Part shown: piece after piece, positions 52,933 to 62,803 of the stretch
Position numbering within the stretch: position 1 is the first letter of the stretch
Layout: each line of letters starts with the position of its first letter
DNA from: Mucilaginibacter phenanthrenivorans
GTDB taxonomy: Bacteria > Bacteroidota > Bacteroidia > Sphingobacteriales > Sphingobacteriaceae
DNA: 64,000 nucleotides
Direction: 5' to 3'
NCBI RefSeq assembly: GCF_024721155.1
Contig: NZ_JAHVAP010000018.1
Coordinates: 79,156 to 143,155 of the forward strand
Notes under the pieces: generated by a model
Databases searched by the model: none
What the model saw: the letters and a program-made list of their open reading frames with translations, nothing else
What the model was told of the DNA's origin: nothing
Position numbers and translations under genes: made by a program

Positions 52933-55698
52933 ATGAGAAGAATTTACCTCGCAATTTTTTGCTTTTCAGTTTTTTTACAGGCGGTTTCGGCTCAGCAGAA
53001 TAAAACGAAATTGTTCAGCGTAAACTTTCAGCAGGCAACAATTTCACAATTTGTAAACGAGCTGGAGTCAAAAAGCAGCTATCATTTTTACTACGACCCG
53101 GCACTGTTTGACAGCTTGCGCGTCACCCTGCAGGTAACAGATAAGCCGCTTGGCGATGTGCTTGATCTTGCATTTAAGAAAACTGCGTTCACCTATGCCA
53201 TTAGCAGGCAGCAGCAGGTGTTTTTAACAAAGGGCCGGCAAATAAAAACCGAACTGGCGCCCGGATTTTTGCAGGCGCCAGGCAATGCTCCGCCCACCCA
53301 GACCGCCGTTGCCGATTATACCGCCGACGTTGAAAGAAAGGTGCCCGATGCCACCACAGAAAATAAGCTGTATGAAATAGGTGTAAAAACAAACACCATA
53401 AAACCGGGTAAGGCTATATTGAGCGGTTACATCAGGGATATCAAGTCGGGCGAGGCAGTTACGGGGGCGAGTATATACGTTGCCAATACCAAAACCGGGG
53501 CCGCTACCGATCAGTTTGGCTATTTCTCCATCACGCTGCCGCGTGGCCGGCAAACGTTGCTGGTAAAGGGGCTTGGGATGAAGGATACCCGCCGGCAGAT
53601 TATTCTTTATACCGATGGGAAGCTGATCATAGAAATGCAGGAACAGATCAATGCCCTGAAGGAGGTTAAGATCTCGGCTGATAAGATTGCCAACGTTAGG
53701 AGCGCAGAGCTCGGCGTTACCCACCTCGACATAAAAAACATAAAGCAGATCCCTACCGCCTTTGGCGAGGCCGATGTTTTAAAGGTTGTGTTAACGCTCC
53801 CGGGGGTTACATCAGTAGGCGAGGCAACCACAGGCTTTAACGTGCGCGGCGGTGCGGCCGATCAGAATTTGATTTTGCTTGATGGGGCAACCATTTATAA
53901 CCCGGCCCACTTTTTTGGCTTTTTTGCCGCGTTTAACCCGGATATTGTTAAGGACATCGAGCTTTATAAAAGCAGCATCCCTGAAAAGTTTGGCGGCCGC
54001 TTATCGTCGGTATTAGACATCACGAACAGGGAGGGCAACAAAAAGATCTTCACCGGCTCGGCGGGCATCGGCTTATTAACCAGCAGGCTGAACATTGAGG
54101 GGCCGATCATAAAGGATAAAACATCGTTCATATTCGGCGGGCGTACCACCTATTCAGATTGGTTGTTGAAACTGCTGCCCGAATCGTACAAACACAGCCA
54201 GGCGTCTTTTTATGATTTTAACCTCGGCATAAGCCACCAAATTAATGAGAAGAATAATATCTACCTGACGGGCTATCTCAGCAAGGACAAGTTTAAGCTG
54301 AACAGCGATACCGCCTATTCATACAGCAACAAAAACATTGTTTTAAAATGGAAGCACAATTTTAACAATAAATTATACAGCGTGATTTCGGCAGGGATAG
54401 ACAGGTATCAGTATGATATCTCAAGCACTGCCAACCCTATAACCGCTTACGATTTGGGCTTCAATATCACACAGTCGAACTTTAAATCAGATTTCACCTA
54501 TTATTTGAGCAACAAGCATACGCTTAATTTTGGCTTAAGCTCCATTTTATACAATGTAAATCCCGGGACATTTGAACCTAACGGGGTACAATCACTGGAA
54601 AGGCCCGACCAGGTGCCCACGGAAAAGGCCCTGGAAAGCGCGTTGTATTTAGGCGATAAGTATGACGTAACCGACAATTTAACCATCAGCGCCGGCGTAC
54701 GGTATAACATCTACAACTACCTGGGCCCGCAAACCATTAATAATTATGCGCCTAACCTGCCCAAGGATGCCGCCAATATCCTCGACAGTACAGCATATGG
54801 TAGCGGCAAGGTTATTAAAACCTACAGTGCGCCGGATATCAGGATCTCCGCCCGCTACCTGTTAAGCGGCGATATGTCGATAAAGGCGGGTTATAATACC
54901 CTGCACCAGTATATCCACTTGTTGTCCAACTCAACCTCGATATCGCCTACGGATATTTACAAGCTCAGCGACCCGAACATCAGGCCTGAAAATGGCGACC
55001 AGGTGTCGCTCGGGTTTTTCAAAAATGCAAAGGCCAACACCATAGAAATGTCTGTTGAGGTGTATTATAAGCGCTTAAGGGATTACCTTGACTATAAAAG
55101 TGGCGCTGTTTTATTGCTGAACCACCACATTGAGCAGGACATAATTAACACACAGGGAAAGGCATACGGTGCAGAATTCCTGATAAAGAAAACAGAAGGC
55201 AAGCTAAACGGCTGGATGAGCTATACCTACTCGCGCACCTTCCTGAGGCAGGATGACCCCAATGCCGGCGAAAGCATAAACCAGGGCAAGTATTACCCGG
55301 CCAATTACGATAAGCCGCATTCATTTAATTTCAGCGGTAACTACCGCTTTACGCACCGTTATAGCGTATCGTTTGATGTGGCCTACAGCACGGGCCGGCC
55401 AATTACCCTGCCAATTGCCAAGTATGAATATGCGGGATCTGAAAGGGTGTTTTATTCGGATAGGAATGCCTTCCGCATCCCCGACTACTTCCGGTCTGAT
55501 TTCTCAATTATTATTGACGGAAATCACCGTGTGCACCAGTTTTTCCATAGTTCGTGGACCGTTGGTGTTTACAACATAACCGGCAGACAAAATGCCTATT
55601 CAACATTCTTTACCGAACAAAGCGGGGTAATAAGCGGGTATAAGCTTTCCATTTTTGCCGCGCCGATACCGTTTATTAACTATAATATAAGATTTTAA
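52933..55698 (+). CDS. TonB-dependent outer-membrane receptor with STN and CarboxypepD-like domains
   Basis: 921 residues. Signal peptide (about 1-21, ending VSAQQ); an STN-like domain (about 25-95, FSVNFQQATISQFVNELESK); a carboxypeptidase-D regulatory-like domain (about 162-240, LSGYIRDIKSGEAVTGASIY); a plug (about 260-370, with FNVRGGAADQNLILLDGATI); and a beta-barrel ending AAPIPFINYNIRF. It lacks the SusC length and a SusD partner. Genes of this type followed by a DUF4249 lipoprotein are a recurrent pair in Bacteroidota, and that gene follows here by 49 bases. Substrate unknown; no ECF sigma or FecR gene is linked. Confidence 0.93.
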   Translation: MRRIYLAIFCFSVFLQAVSAQQNKTKLFSVNFQQATISQFVNELESKSSYHFYYDPALFDSLRVTLQVTDKPLGDVLDLAFKKTAFTYAISRQQQVFLTKGRQIKTELAPGFLQAPGNAPPTQTAVADYTADVERKVPDATTENKLYEIGVKTNTIKPGKAILSGYIRDIKSGEAVTGASIYVANTKTGAATDQFGYFSITLPRGRQTLLVKGLGMKDTRRQIILYTDGKLIIEMQEQINALKEVKISADKIANVRSAELGVTHLDIKNIKQIPTAFGEADVLKVVLTLPGVTSVGEATTGFNVRGGAADQNLILLDGATIYNPAHFFGFFAAFNPDIVKDIELYKSSIPEKFGGRLSSVLDITNREGNKKIFTGSAGIGLLTSRLNIEGPIIKDKTSFIFGGRTTYSDWLLKLLPESYKHSQASFYDFNLGISHQINEKNNIYLTGYLSKDKFKLNSDTAYSYSNKNIVLKWKHNFNNKLYSVISAGIDRYQYDISSTANPITAYDLGFNITQSNFKSDFTYYLSNKHTLNFGLSSILYNVNPGTFEPNGVQSLERPDQVPTEKALESALYLGDKYDVTDNLTISAGVRYNIYNYLGPQTINNYAPNLPKDAANILDSTAYGSGKVIKTYSAPDIRISARYLLSGDMSIKAGYNTLHQYIHLLSNSTSISPTDIYKLSDPNIRPENGDQVSLGFFKNAKANTIEMSVEVYYKRLRDYLDYKSGAVLLLNHHIEQDIINTQGKAYGAEFLIKKTEGKLNGWMSYTYSRTFLRQDDPNAGESINQGKYYPANYDKPHSFNFSGNYRFTHRYSVSFDVAYSTGRPITLPIAKYEYAGSERVFYSDRNAFRIPDYFRSDFSIIIDGNHRVHQFFHSSWTVGVYNITGRQNAYSTFFTEQSGVISGYKLSIFAAPIPFINYNIRF

Positions 55699-55747
55699 CA
55701 GGTTGAACTCAGCGATCAACTTTAAAAATATGTGAATTAGATAAGAT

Positions 55748-56899
55748 ATGAAAAACTGGAAAATTTGGATGTTAGCTGTTATGTTGGCGGTGGCGTGTAA
55801 AAAACCGTACAATCCGGGGGTGATCAATTCGCCCCAAAGCTACCTGATTGTGGAGGGGACGATAGTAACCAACGATGTTACTACAGTTAAGCTTAGCAAA
55901 ACCGTAAATCTTTCAAGCGCAACTACCACAAACCCGGTAACCGGCGCTGTATTAACAGTTGAAGCTGACAACAACAGCAGCTACGCCCTTACCGAACAAG
56001 CGGCGGGCACGTATACTTTAACGGGAGCGAGCCTTGACATTACCCGGAAATACCGGCTGCGAATTAAAACTGCGGACAATAAGGAATACCTGTCAGACTT
56101 TGAACAGGCAAAGGCAACACCGCCAATTGACAGCATCGGGTATAAAATACTAAGCAACGGAATCTCCATCTATGCCAATTCGCACGACCCTAATAACAAT
56201 ACCCGCTACTACCGGTTTGATTACACCGAAACATGGAAGTTTCACTCCAAATACCAATCGAACTATATGTCGAACGGCGACAGTATTATAGCGCGCCCGC
56301 AGGATCAAATGATATACTATTGCTTTGCCAACAATACCTCAAGCACCATATTGCTGGGTTCAACCGCTAAGCTTACGCAGGATGTGCTTTACCAAACACC
56401 CATAACCCAAATTGCGGGTAACTCTGAAAAGATTGAAATAAAGTACAGCATCCTTTTGCATGAATATGGGCTGTCGGCAGATGCTTATAAGTTTTGGGGA
56501 AACCTGAAAAAAAATACCGAGCAACTTGGGAGTATTTTTGACGCCGAACCATCACAGATAAGCGGGAACATCCACAATATTAAGGACCCGGCGGAAGTGG
56601 TAGTTGGTTATATAAGCTCGGGAACCGTTCAAACAAAAAGGGTCTTCATTTCGAATCAGGATTTGCCAACAACGTTTTTGACCGACTATCCCTATGACTG
56701 CGGAATTGACTCTGACTGGTACGATCACCCAAAAACCCACATTAATGACGTTGCGGTGGTGCTGATCCCGAAACAGGAAATTCCTATCTCGGCATTCAGC
56801 GTTGGTTTTGCAGTAGCGGGTTACACGGCGTCGACCCCTGCTTGTATTGACTGTACATTGAGGGGCTCCACACAGCAGCCGGATTTTTGGAAAAATTGA
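55748..56899 (+). CDS. DUF4249 family outer-membrane lipoprotein
   Basis: 383 residues. A lipoprotein signal with Cys at about residue 17 (LAVACKKPYNPG) and the family's opening SYLIVEGTIVTNDVTTVKLS. The body is beta-rich with YRLRIKTADNKEYLSD and ends at a Cys-containing tail (ACIDCTLRG). DUF4249 proteins pair with TonB receptors of the type upstream; they probably help on the cell surface. No SusD-like fold is visible. Confidence 0.88.
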   Translation: MKNWKIWMLAVMLAVACKKPYNPGVINSPQSYLIVEGTIVTNDVTTVKLSKTVNLSSATTTNPVTGAVLTVEADNNSSYALTEQAAGTYTLTGASLDITRKYRLRIKTADNKEYLSDFEQAKATPPIDSIGYKILSNGISIYANSHDPNNNTRYYRFDYTETWKFHSKYQSNYMSNGDSIIARPQDQMIYYCFANNTSSTILLGSTAKLTQDVLYQTPITQIAGNSEKIEIKYSILLHEYGLSADAYKFWGNLKKNTEQLGSIFDAEPSQISGNIHNIKDPAEVVVGYISSGTVQTKRVFISNQDLPTTFLTDYPYDCGIDSDWYDHPKTHINDVAVVLIPKQEIPISAFSVGFAVAGYTASTPACIDCTLRGSTQQPDFWKN

Positions 56900-56919
56900 A
56901 ATAAAACATTGCTTTGACT

Positions 56920-59277
56920 ATGAGATATGCTATGAAGGCGATTAAGATAATAATGTTAACCCCGGTACTTTTCCTGCTGGCGCTAAACTGCCGCGGGCAA
57001 GCCATCCGCGAGATCCAAAACAGCTTTAATTTATACAGGCAAAGCGCCATCCAGGAAAAAGTATTTGTTCATACCGACAAAAGCACTTACCTGGCGGGCG
57101 AAATAATGTGGTTTAAGATCTTTTGCGTTGATGCCGCTACCCACAAGCCGCTTAACCTGAGCAAGGTGGTTTATGTGGAGGTGTTGGACAATACACAAAA
57201 CCCCATAGTACAGGCGAAAATCAACATAAAAAATGGGGTAGGCGATGGGTCGCTTTATATCCCGGTAACCATCAGTAATGGCAACTATAAACTGAGGGCT
57301 TATACCAACTGGATGAAGAATTTTAGTCCCGATTATTATTTTGAAAAAAACATTGCGCTGCTGAACCCGCTCAAGTCGCCCGAGGCGGTGGCTAAGGAAA
57401 CAGCGAACAATTATGATGTGCAGTTTTTTCCCGAAGGAGGTAACCTGGTAGCGGGCATGAACAGCAAGGTAGCATTTAAGGCCGTTGGCCGGAATGGGAA
57501 AGGGGTTAACGTTAGCGGAGCAATTATAAGCCAACAAGGTGACACGCTTGCCCGGTTTCAATCCCTGAAATTTGGTATGGGAAATTTTTCATTTACCCCT
57601 GCCGCCAATAATGCCTATAAGGCAGTAATCCGGGTAGATGGTATGACCGTTACAAAGGATCTGCCCCCAATAAACAGCGCCGGTTACGTGATGACGCTTA
57701 CCGACAAGGGAACGCAATTAGACGTGGCTGTTAATGGCGCTGATGGCGGCCTGTACATGCTGGCCCACACCCGCGAAGTGGTTAAAGTGGCGGAAGCTGC
57801 AAGCATAAGCGGCGGCGCAGCCCATTTTACGATTAATAAAAGTGCGCTTGGCGATGGCATTTCGGCCATTACCATTTTTAATGACGCTAAGCAACCGGTT
57901 TGTGAGCGCCTTTATTTTAAGCGCCCGGCACAAAAACTCTTTATCGATGCAAGCGCCGATCAGCGGCTTTACGCCCAGCGTAAAATGGTTAACATAAACG
58001 TGGCGGCTAAGGATGCTGGCAACAAGGCGGTGTCTGCAAATATGTCGATGGCGGTTTACCGGGTGGATTCGTTGCAGGGGGTAGATCATACCAACATCTT
58101 TGATTACCTATGGTTGGGCTCCGATCTGCGGGGGACTATTGAATCGCCCGATTACTACTTTACCAATCCGGGAGCCGAAACAGATGCCGCCCTCGACAAC
58201 CTGATGCTTACGCAAGGCTGGCGCAGGTTCCAGTGGGGCGATGTGCTGGCAAACAAGCCCGTGGCCATTAACTTTTTACCCGAGCATCTGGGCCATATTG
58301 TTACTGCAAAAATTGTAAATACCCAAACCGGTACCCCCGCCCAACATATTGTAACTTACATGGGCATCCCGGGAAAAAGGGTGCAGGTATATGTTTCGGA
58401 AAGCGACTCGTTGGGCCACCTGTTATATGCCACCAAGGATTTTTACGGTCCCGGCGAAATGGTTGTACAAACAAATACATCGGTTGATACCATGTACCGC
58501 ATTGATGTGCTGAACCCGTTCTCGGAGCAATATTCAAAAACAGCGCTTCCAAAATTCGGGCTGATCAATGGTTCGCAAAATGCGCTGCAGGCACATAGCC
58601 TCGGCACGCAGGTGCTTAACGTGTATTCGGCTAAAAATATTAAGCGCTTTTACGATTCGGGAGCCGACAGCAGCGCTTTCTACGGCAAACCCTACAAGGC
58701 ATACAAGCTGGATGATTTTACCCGCTTTACCACCATGGAGGAGGATTTGCGCGAATATGTATCTGAAGACAATATTGTTAATTCAAAGGGCCGCTTTCAT
58801 ATTAAGGTGTTAAATGATCGTGGCTTCCTTGACGGCGACCCGCTGGTATTGCTCGACGGCGTGCCGGTTTTTGATATCAACAAGATTTTCGGCATTGATC
58901 CGTTAAAGGTAAACAGGCTGGAGGTTATCCGCGAAAGGTTTTTCTACGGCCCGGCCGAAGCGGAAGGCGTATTTAGCTTTACCACCTACAAGGGCGACCT
59001 CGGCGGCGTCGAGCTTGACCCCAAGGCGGTGGTGATTGATTACGAAGGCATGCAGCTGCGCAGGCAGTTTTATTCGCCGGTTTATGACAGCGAGGCGCAG
59101 GCGGCAAGCCGCATCCCCGATTTCAGGAACCTGCTCTACTGGACGCCAACGGTTGACGGCGGAGGTAAGGTGTCGTTTTATACGTCAGACCTGGCAGGTA
59201 AATATGTCGGCGTTGTACAGGGAATTACCGCCGATGGTGATTCCGGCAGCCAATACTTTACCTTTGAGGTAAAATAG
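56920..59277 (+). CDS. MG2-like envelope protein with C-terminal plug-like domain
   Basis: 785 residues from ATG 56920; ATG 56932 is an equally good start. Signal peptide ending about NCRGQA. Next comes an alpha-2-macroglobulin MG2-like domain (EKVFVHTDKSTYLAGEIMWF, then GNYKLRAYTNWMKNF), then further beta-sandwich segments, and near the end a stretch like the TonB plug (LVLLDGVPVFDINKIFGIDP, VNRLEVIRERFFYGPAEAEG). This combination is known in Bacteroidota proteins of unknown role. It starts 20 bases after the DUF4249 gene, so it is the last of the four-gene envelope operon. Confidence 0.85.
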   Translation: MRYAMKAIKIIMLTPVLFLLALNCRGQAIREIQNSFNLYRQSAIQEKVFVHTDKSTYLAGEIMWFKIFCVDAATHKPLNLSKVVYVEVLDNTQNPIVQAKINIKNGVGDGSLYIPVTISNGNYKLRAYTNWMKNFSPDYYFEKNIALLNPLKSPEAVAKETANNYDVQFFPEGGNLVAGMNSKVAFKAVGRNGKGVNVSGAIISQQGDTLARFQSLKFGMGNFSFTPAANNAYKAVIRVDGMTVTKDLPPINSAGYVMTLTDKGTQLDVAVNGADGGLYMLAHTREVVKVAEAASISGGAAHFTINKSALGDGISAITIFNDAKQPVCERLYFKRPAQKLFIDASADQRLYAQRKMVNINVAAKDAGNKAVSANMSMAVYRVDSLQGVDHTNIFDYLWLGSDLRGTIESPDYYFTNPGAETDAALDNLMLTQGWRRFQWGDVLANKPVAINFLPEHLGHIVTAKIVNTQTGTPAQHIVTYMGIPGKRVQVYVSESDSLGHLLYATKDFYGPGEMVVQTNTSVDTMYRIDVLNPFSEQYSKTALPKFGLINGSQNALQAHSLGTQVLNVYSAKNIKRFYDSGADSSAFYGKPYKAYKLDDFTRFTTMEEDLREYVSEDNIVNSKGRFHIKVLNDRGFLDGDPLVLLDGVPVFDINKIFGIDPLKVNRLEVIRERFFYGPAEAEGVFSFTTYKGDLGGVELDPKAVVIDYEGMQLRRQFYSPVYDSEAQAASRIPDFRNLLYWTPTVDGGGKVSFYTSDLAGKYVGVVQGITADGDSGSQYFTFEVK

Positions 59278-59335
59278 TTTTTCATTCTAAATACCTAAAT
59301 TCGAAAAACGATTAGTGGGAAAACGGCAAGAGGGG

Positions 59336-59440
59336 TGTCATGCTGAGGCACTCGAAGCACGCGGGCAAAGGCCTCTACACAATGCTCAGCACGCGGAAAG
59401 GCCTCTGCTCACGCCATGGTTCGACAGACTCACCATGACA
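59336..59440. repeat. REP-like remnant between the MG2-like and GH88 genes
   Basis: Bounded by GTCATGCTGAGGCACTCGAAG and TCGACAGACTCACCATGAC, partly complementary ends, with the inner piece AAAGGCCTCT used twice. It is the familiar intergenic hairpin of the group in degraded form. Confidence 0.5.
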
Positions 59441-59500
59441 GGCCGGAGCGGTTTATTACGGTAAACCAACCCATCGTTATGATAATAAAGCTAAATAATT

Positions 59501-60718
59501 ATGAAGGCGAAACACCTGTTTATTTTAATCGCGATAGCAAGTTTTACCGGTGTTACATCCGTTGGATTTGCGCAGCGCGTATCCTATTTAAAGCCGCAGC
59601 CCCGGGTGCTCAGCCTCATCAGGCAAAATTTTGCTGACGCTGATAAGCAATATAAGGTTATGGATGGCAAGCTTGCGTTAGGCCAGTTCCCGCGAAGCTA
59701 TAACCAGGCCATAGATAAATTTATAACGAGCAATTCAAGCTGGTGGTGCAGCGGATTTTATTCGGGCACCCTGTTAAACATTTATGAGCAAAACCATGAT
59801 GCTGCCCTGCTGGCCGATGCAAACCGGTCGTTAGACAGCCTCGCACGCGAACAGTACAATACGCACACGCACGACCTTGGCTTTATGATGTACGCCAGCT
59901 TTGGCAATGCGTATCGCCTTAACCCAAAACCGGCGTACAAGCAGATCCTGGTGAACAGCGCCAAATCGTTATCAACCCGGTTTAATCCTAAGGTGGGCTG
60001 CATCAAAAGCTGGGATGCAAGACCTTCGGATTTTTTGGTGATCATTGATAACATGATGAACCTCGAGCTGCTGTTTTGGGCCACCCGCGAAACCGGCGAT
60101 TCCAGCTTTTATAAAATTGCAGTAACCCACGCAAACACCACCATGAAGAACCACTACCGCACCGACTACAGTTCATACCACGTAATAAACTACAACCCGG
60201 AAACAGGTGTAGTGCAGCAACGGAAAACGGCCCAGGGCTTTTCTGATGAATCGGCATGGGCGCGCGGGCAGGTTTGGGGCTTATATGGGTTTACCGTAAT
60301 GTACCGCGAAACGCACAACAAAAAGTACCTGGAGCAGGCCATGCACATCGCCAAATTTATCCTTGGCAATCCGCATTTACCGGCAGACAAGGTTCCCTAC
60401 TGGGATTTTAACGCCTCCAATATTCCTAATGCCCTGCGCGACGCCTCTGCCGCTGCAATAATGGCATCGGCCCTGCTGGAGCTTTGCCGCTATGCGGATA
60501 GGGCGGATGCCATCACCTATTTCAACACGGCACAATCCATCATACAAAAATTATCATCGCCTGAATATAAGGCAGCGCCCGGCACCAATGGCGGCTTTAT
60601 TTTAAAGCACAGCGTTGGGCATTTCCCGCAAAAAAGCGAGGTGGATGTTCCCTTAACCTATGCCGATTACTATTTTGTGGAGGCAATGAAAAGATACAAG
60701 CAATTTTCGACCAGATGA
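59501..60718 (+). CDS. Glycoside hydrolase family 88-type unsaturated glucuronyl hydrolase
   Basis: 405 residues. A signal peptide (about 1-24, ending GFAQR) exports it, probably to the periplasm. The fold is the (alpha/alpha)6 barrel of GH88/GH105 enzymes, which hydrolyse unsaturated uronic acids left by polysaccharide lyases. Family marks: THTHDLGFMMYASFG and VIIDNMMNLELLFWA (each with one of the two catalytic Asp), GFSDESAWARGQVWGLYGFT, and VPYWDFNAS with RDASAAAI. The overall pattern fits GH88 better than GH105. No lyase gene is seen near. It overlaps the next gene by four bases (ATGA), so the two are translationally coupled. Confidence 0.9.
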   Translation: MKAKHLFILIAIASFTGVTSVGFAQRVSYLKPQPRVLSLIRQNFADADKQYKVMDGKLALGQFPRSYNQAIDKFITSNSSWWCSGFYSGTLLNIYEQNHDAALLADANRSLDSLAREQYNTHTHDLGFMMYASFGNAYRLNPKPAYKQILVNSAKSLSTRFNPKVGCIKSWDARPSDFLVIIDNMMNLELLFWATRETGDSSFYKIAVTHANTTMKNHYRTDYSSYHVINYNPETGVVQQRKTAQGFSDESAWARGQVWGLYGFTVMYRETHNKKYLEQAMHIAKFILGNPHLPADKVPYWDFNASNIPNALRDASAAAIMASALLELCRYADRADAITYFNTAQSIIQKLSSPEYKAAPGTNGGFILKHSVGHFPQKSEVDVPLTYADYYFVEAMKRYKQFSTR

Positions 60719-61503
60719 GATCTAAATTTTTAAGCCTGGCCCTGGTGGCAGTAACCGGATTTTGCACGTGTGTAAAGGCCCAAAAGGTTACGTTGGATTA
60801 TTACTTTAACCACGAAGTTCATAAAACTGCCGCAGGCAAAACCGAGCGGTATCATTATTTATGGGATGAGAAGGCCAACTCCGGTTTTTCTATTTTTGGC
60901 GATGCCTTTAAGCGGGCAGGCGCAACGCTTGATACCTTAGGCGATGCTCCAACAACGGCACGGTTAAAGGGTACAACCATCTATATTATTGTAGACCCGG
61001 ATACAAAAAAGGAGAGCCCGAACCCAAACTACATTCAGCAAAAGGATATCAATGAAATTGCCGCCTGGGTAAAAAGCGGCGGCGTATTGCTGATGATGGC
61101 AAACGACAGCGCTAATGTAGAGCTGCCACACTTTAACAACCTGGCTGCCAAATTCGGGATGCATTTTAATGATGACCTGCAAAATCACGTGATCGACGAT
61201 AATCATTTTGAGGATGGCGCAATAATTACCAGCGGGAACCCGCTATTTAAAACAGCCGGAAAAATTTTTATAAAGGACGCCTGTTCCATCGGCCTAAGCG
61301 GCCCGGCTAAACCCCTGTTAAAAAACAGCAGCGGCGCAGTTATCATCGCGACAGCAAAATATGGCAAGGGAACAGTTATAGCCATTGGCGACCCATGGCT
61401 TTATAACGAATATACCAATGGCCGCCTGCCCGCAGGCTTTGAAAATGATAAGGCCGCCAATGATGTGGCCGGCCGGCTGATCCGGGATGTCGACAATAAA
61501 TAA
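60715..61503 (+). CDS. Secreted DUF4350-like (amidotransferase-fold) protein
   Basis: 262 residues. Signal peptide (about 1-22, cleavage after VKA). The mature domain has the alternating strands of a class-I glutamine-amidotransferase-like/DUF4350 fold: GTTIYIIVDPDTKKESPNPN, AAWVKSGGVLLMMANDS and AKYGKGTVIAIGDPWLYNEY. No catalytic Cys-His-Glu triad is visible, as in other members. In Bacteroidota such domains occur fused or next to unsaturated uronyl hydrolases, and this gene overlaps the GH88 gene by ATGA, so a shared role in pectin- or glycosaminoglycan-type breakdown is likely. Confidence 0.75.
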   Translation: MRSKFLSLALVAVTGFCTCVKAQKVTLDYYFNHEVHKTAAGKTERYHYLWDEKANSGFSIFGDAFKRAGATLDTLGDAPTTARLKGTTIYIIVDPDTKKESPNPNYIQQKDINEIAAWVKSGGVLLMMANDSANVELPHFNNLAAKFGMHFNDDLQNHVIDDNHFEDGAIITSGNPLFKTAGKIFIKDACSIGLSGPAKPLLKNSSGAVIIATAKYGKGTVIAIGDPWLYNEYTNGRLPAGFENDKAANDVAGRLIRDVDNK

Positions 61504-61608
61504 AATTTTGTTGTAATAGCGTGGCAAATACGAAATTTACAGGGCGATGATGCGATATTATTAAGTTAGGAGAAATCGAATAGCGGATTCTTCCTACAAA
61601 CCTTGGTC

Positions 61609-61693
61609 GCCTCACCCTGCCCCCTCCAAAGGAGAGGTTGCTGAATAAGAGCGAAGTTAAAGTCCTCTCCTTTGGAGAGGATTTAGGTGAGGC
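61609..61693. repeat. Inverted repeat before the quinone reductase gene
   Basis: Left arm GCCTCACCCTGCCCCCTCCA and on, and right arm CCTCTCCTTTGGAGAGGATT and on to GTGAGGC, can fold into a long hairpin. Typical intergenic REP of this group. The stretch 61504-61802 has no gene. Confidence 0.8.
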
Positions 61694-61802
61694 CAAATGT
61701 CAAGGGTGTCCTAAACTTAATAACATTTATACAGCGCAGGCAACCAATAAATGCATAATTTGCGCCTGCCACTATCGTTCAATAACAAAAGGTAAAATTA
61801 TC

Positions 61803-62798
61803 ATGAAGGCAAACATCCTCGAAGCTGCGGATAAACCGCTGGCTTATAAAGACGCTGAAAAACCCACTCCCGGCACCGGTGAGGCGCTGGTACAAATAAA
61901 GGCCGCCGCACTTAACCGCCGCGACTACTGGATCACCATAGGCAAATACGCAGGCATTAAATACCCAACCATTTTAGGCTCCGACGGTGCGGGCATTGTT
62001 ACGGAAGTGGGCAGCGAGGCCGATAAGCACCTGGTAGGCACGGAGGTGATCATTAACCCCGGTTCTGGCTGGGGCGATAACCCGAATTTCCAGTCGGACG
62101 ATTTTAAGATCCTGGGGCTGCCTGCCGATGGTACGCTGGCCGAATATGTGAAGGTGCAGGCGCAGCATTTACATGCCAAACCTGCGCATTTAACCTGGGA
62201 GCAGGCTGCCGCTGTTCCGCTGGCGGGGTTGACCGTTTACCGGGCGCTGTTCTTTAAAGCTAAGGCAAAAAAGGGCGATAAGGTGTTGATCACCGGCGTT
62301 GGCGGCGGCACGGGTGCATTTGCCCTGCAGTTTGCCGTAGCTGCGGGGTGCCAGGTGTTTGTCACCTCCGGCTCGGGCGAAAAAATTGAACGCGCCAAAC
62401 AGCTGGGTGCGGCTGCGGGCGTAAACTATAAGGCGCAGGACTGGGCCGAACAACTGCTGCACCTTGCCGGTGGCTTCGACGTAATTATAGACAGCGCCCT
62501 TGGCGATGGCTTTGCCAAACTGCCCGACTTGTGTAATCCCGGTGGACGCATCGTTATTTTCGGCGGAACCGCCGGTAACATCCCGGAATTAAACGGCCGC
62601 AAAATGTTTTGGCGGCAGCTGCAGATCACCGGCACCATGATGGGCAGTCCGGATGATTTTAAAGCGATGGTTGATTTTGTGGGCGAACATAAAATTGTCC
62701 CTGTTATTGACGAGGTATTCCCGATGGCGAACGCAGCCGCTGCCGTGGCTAAAATGGAAAACTCATCGCAGTTTGGCAAGATAGTTTTAACCACCTGA
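61803..62798 (+). CDS. MDR-family NADPH:quinone reductase-like oxidoreductase
   Basis: 331 residues from ATG 61803 (MKANILEAAD), the standard start; 55 upstream in-frame codons are repeat translation. N-terminal GroES-like domain (AALNRRDYWITIGKYAG, LGSDGAGIVTEVGSE), then a Rossmann domain with VLITGVGGGTGAFALQFAVA. The structural-zinc cysteines of alcohol dehydrogenases are missing, which fits the zinc-free quinone-reductase branch. It reduces a carbonyl or quinone with NADPH; substrate unknown. The next gene starts five bases after its stop. Confidence 0.9.
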   Translation: MKANILEAADKPLAYKDAEKPTPGTGEALVQIKAAALNRRDYWITIGKYAGIKYPTILGSDGAGIVTEVGSEADKHLVGTEVIINPGSGWGDNPNFQSDDFKILGLPADGTLAEYVKVQAQHLHAKPAHLTWEQAAAVPLAGLTVYRALFFKAKAKKGDKVLITGVGGGTGAFALQFAVAAGCQVFVTSGSGEKIERAKQLGAAAGVNYKAQDWAEQLLHLAGGFDVIIDSALGDGFAKLPDLCNPGGRIVIFGGTAGNIPELNGRKMFWRQLQITGTMMGSPDDFKAMVDFVGEHKIVPVIDEVFPMANAAAAVAKMENSSQFGKIVLTT

Positions 62799-62803
62799 CC
62801 CAC

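Noticed and set aside
61638..61802. N-terminal extension of the quinone-reductase-like protein
   Set aside because: It covers an intergenic inverted repeat, and the family begins at the ATG at 61803.
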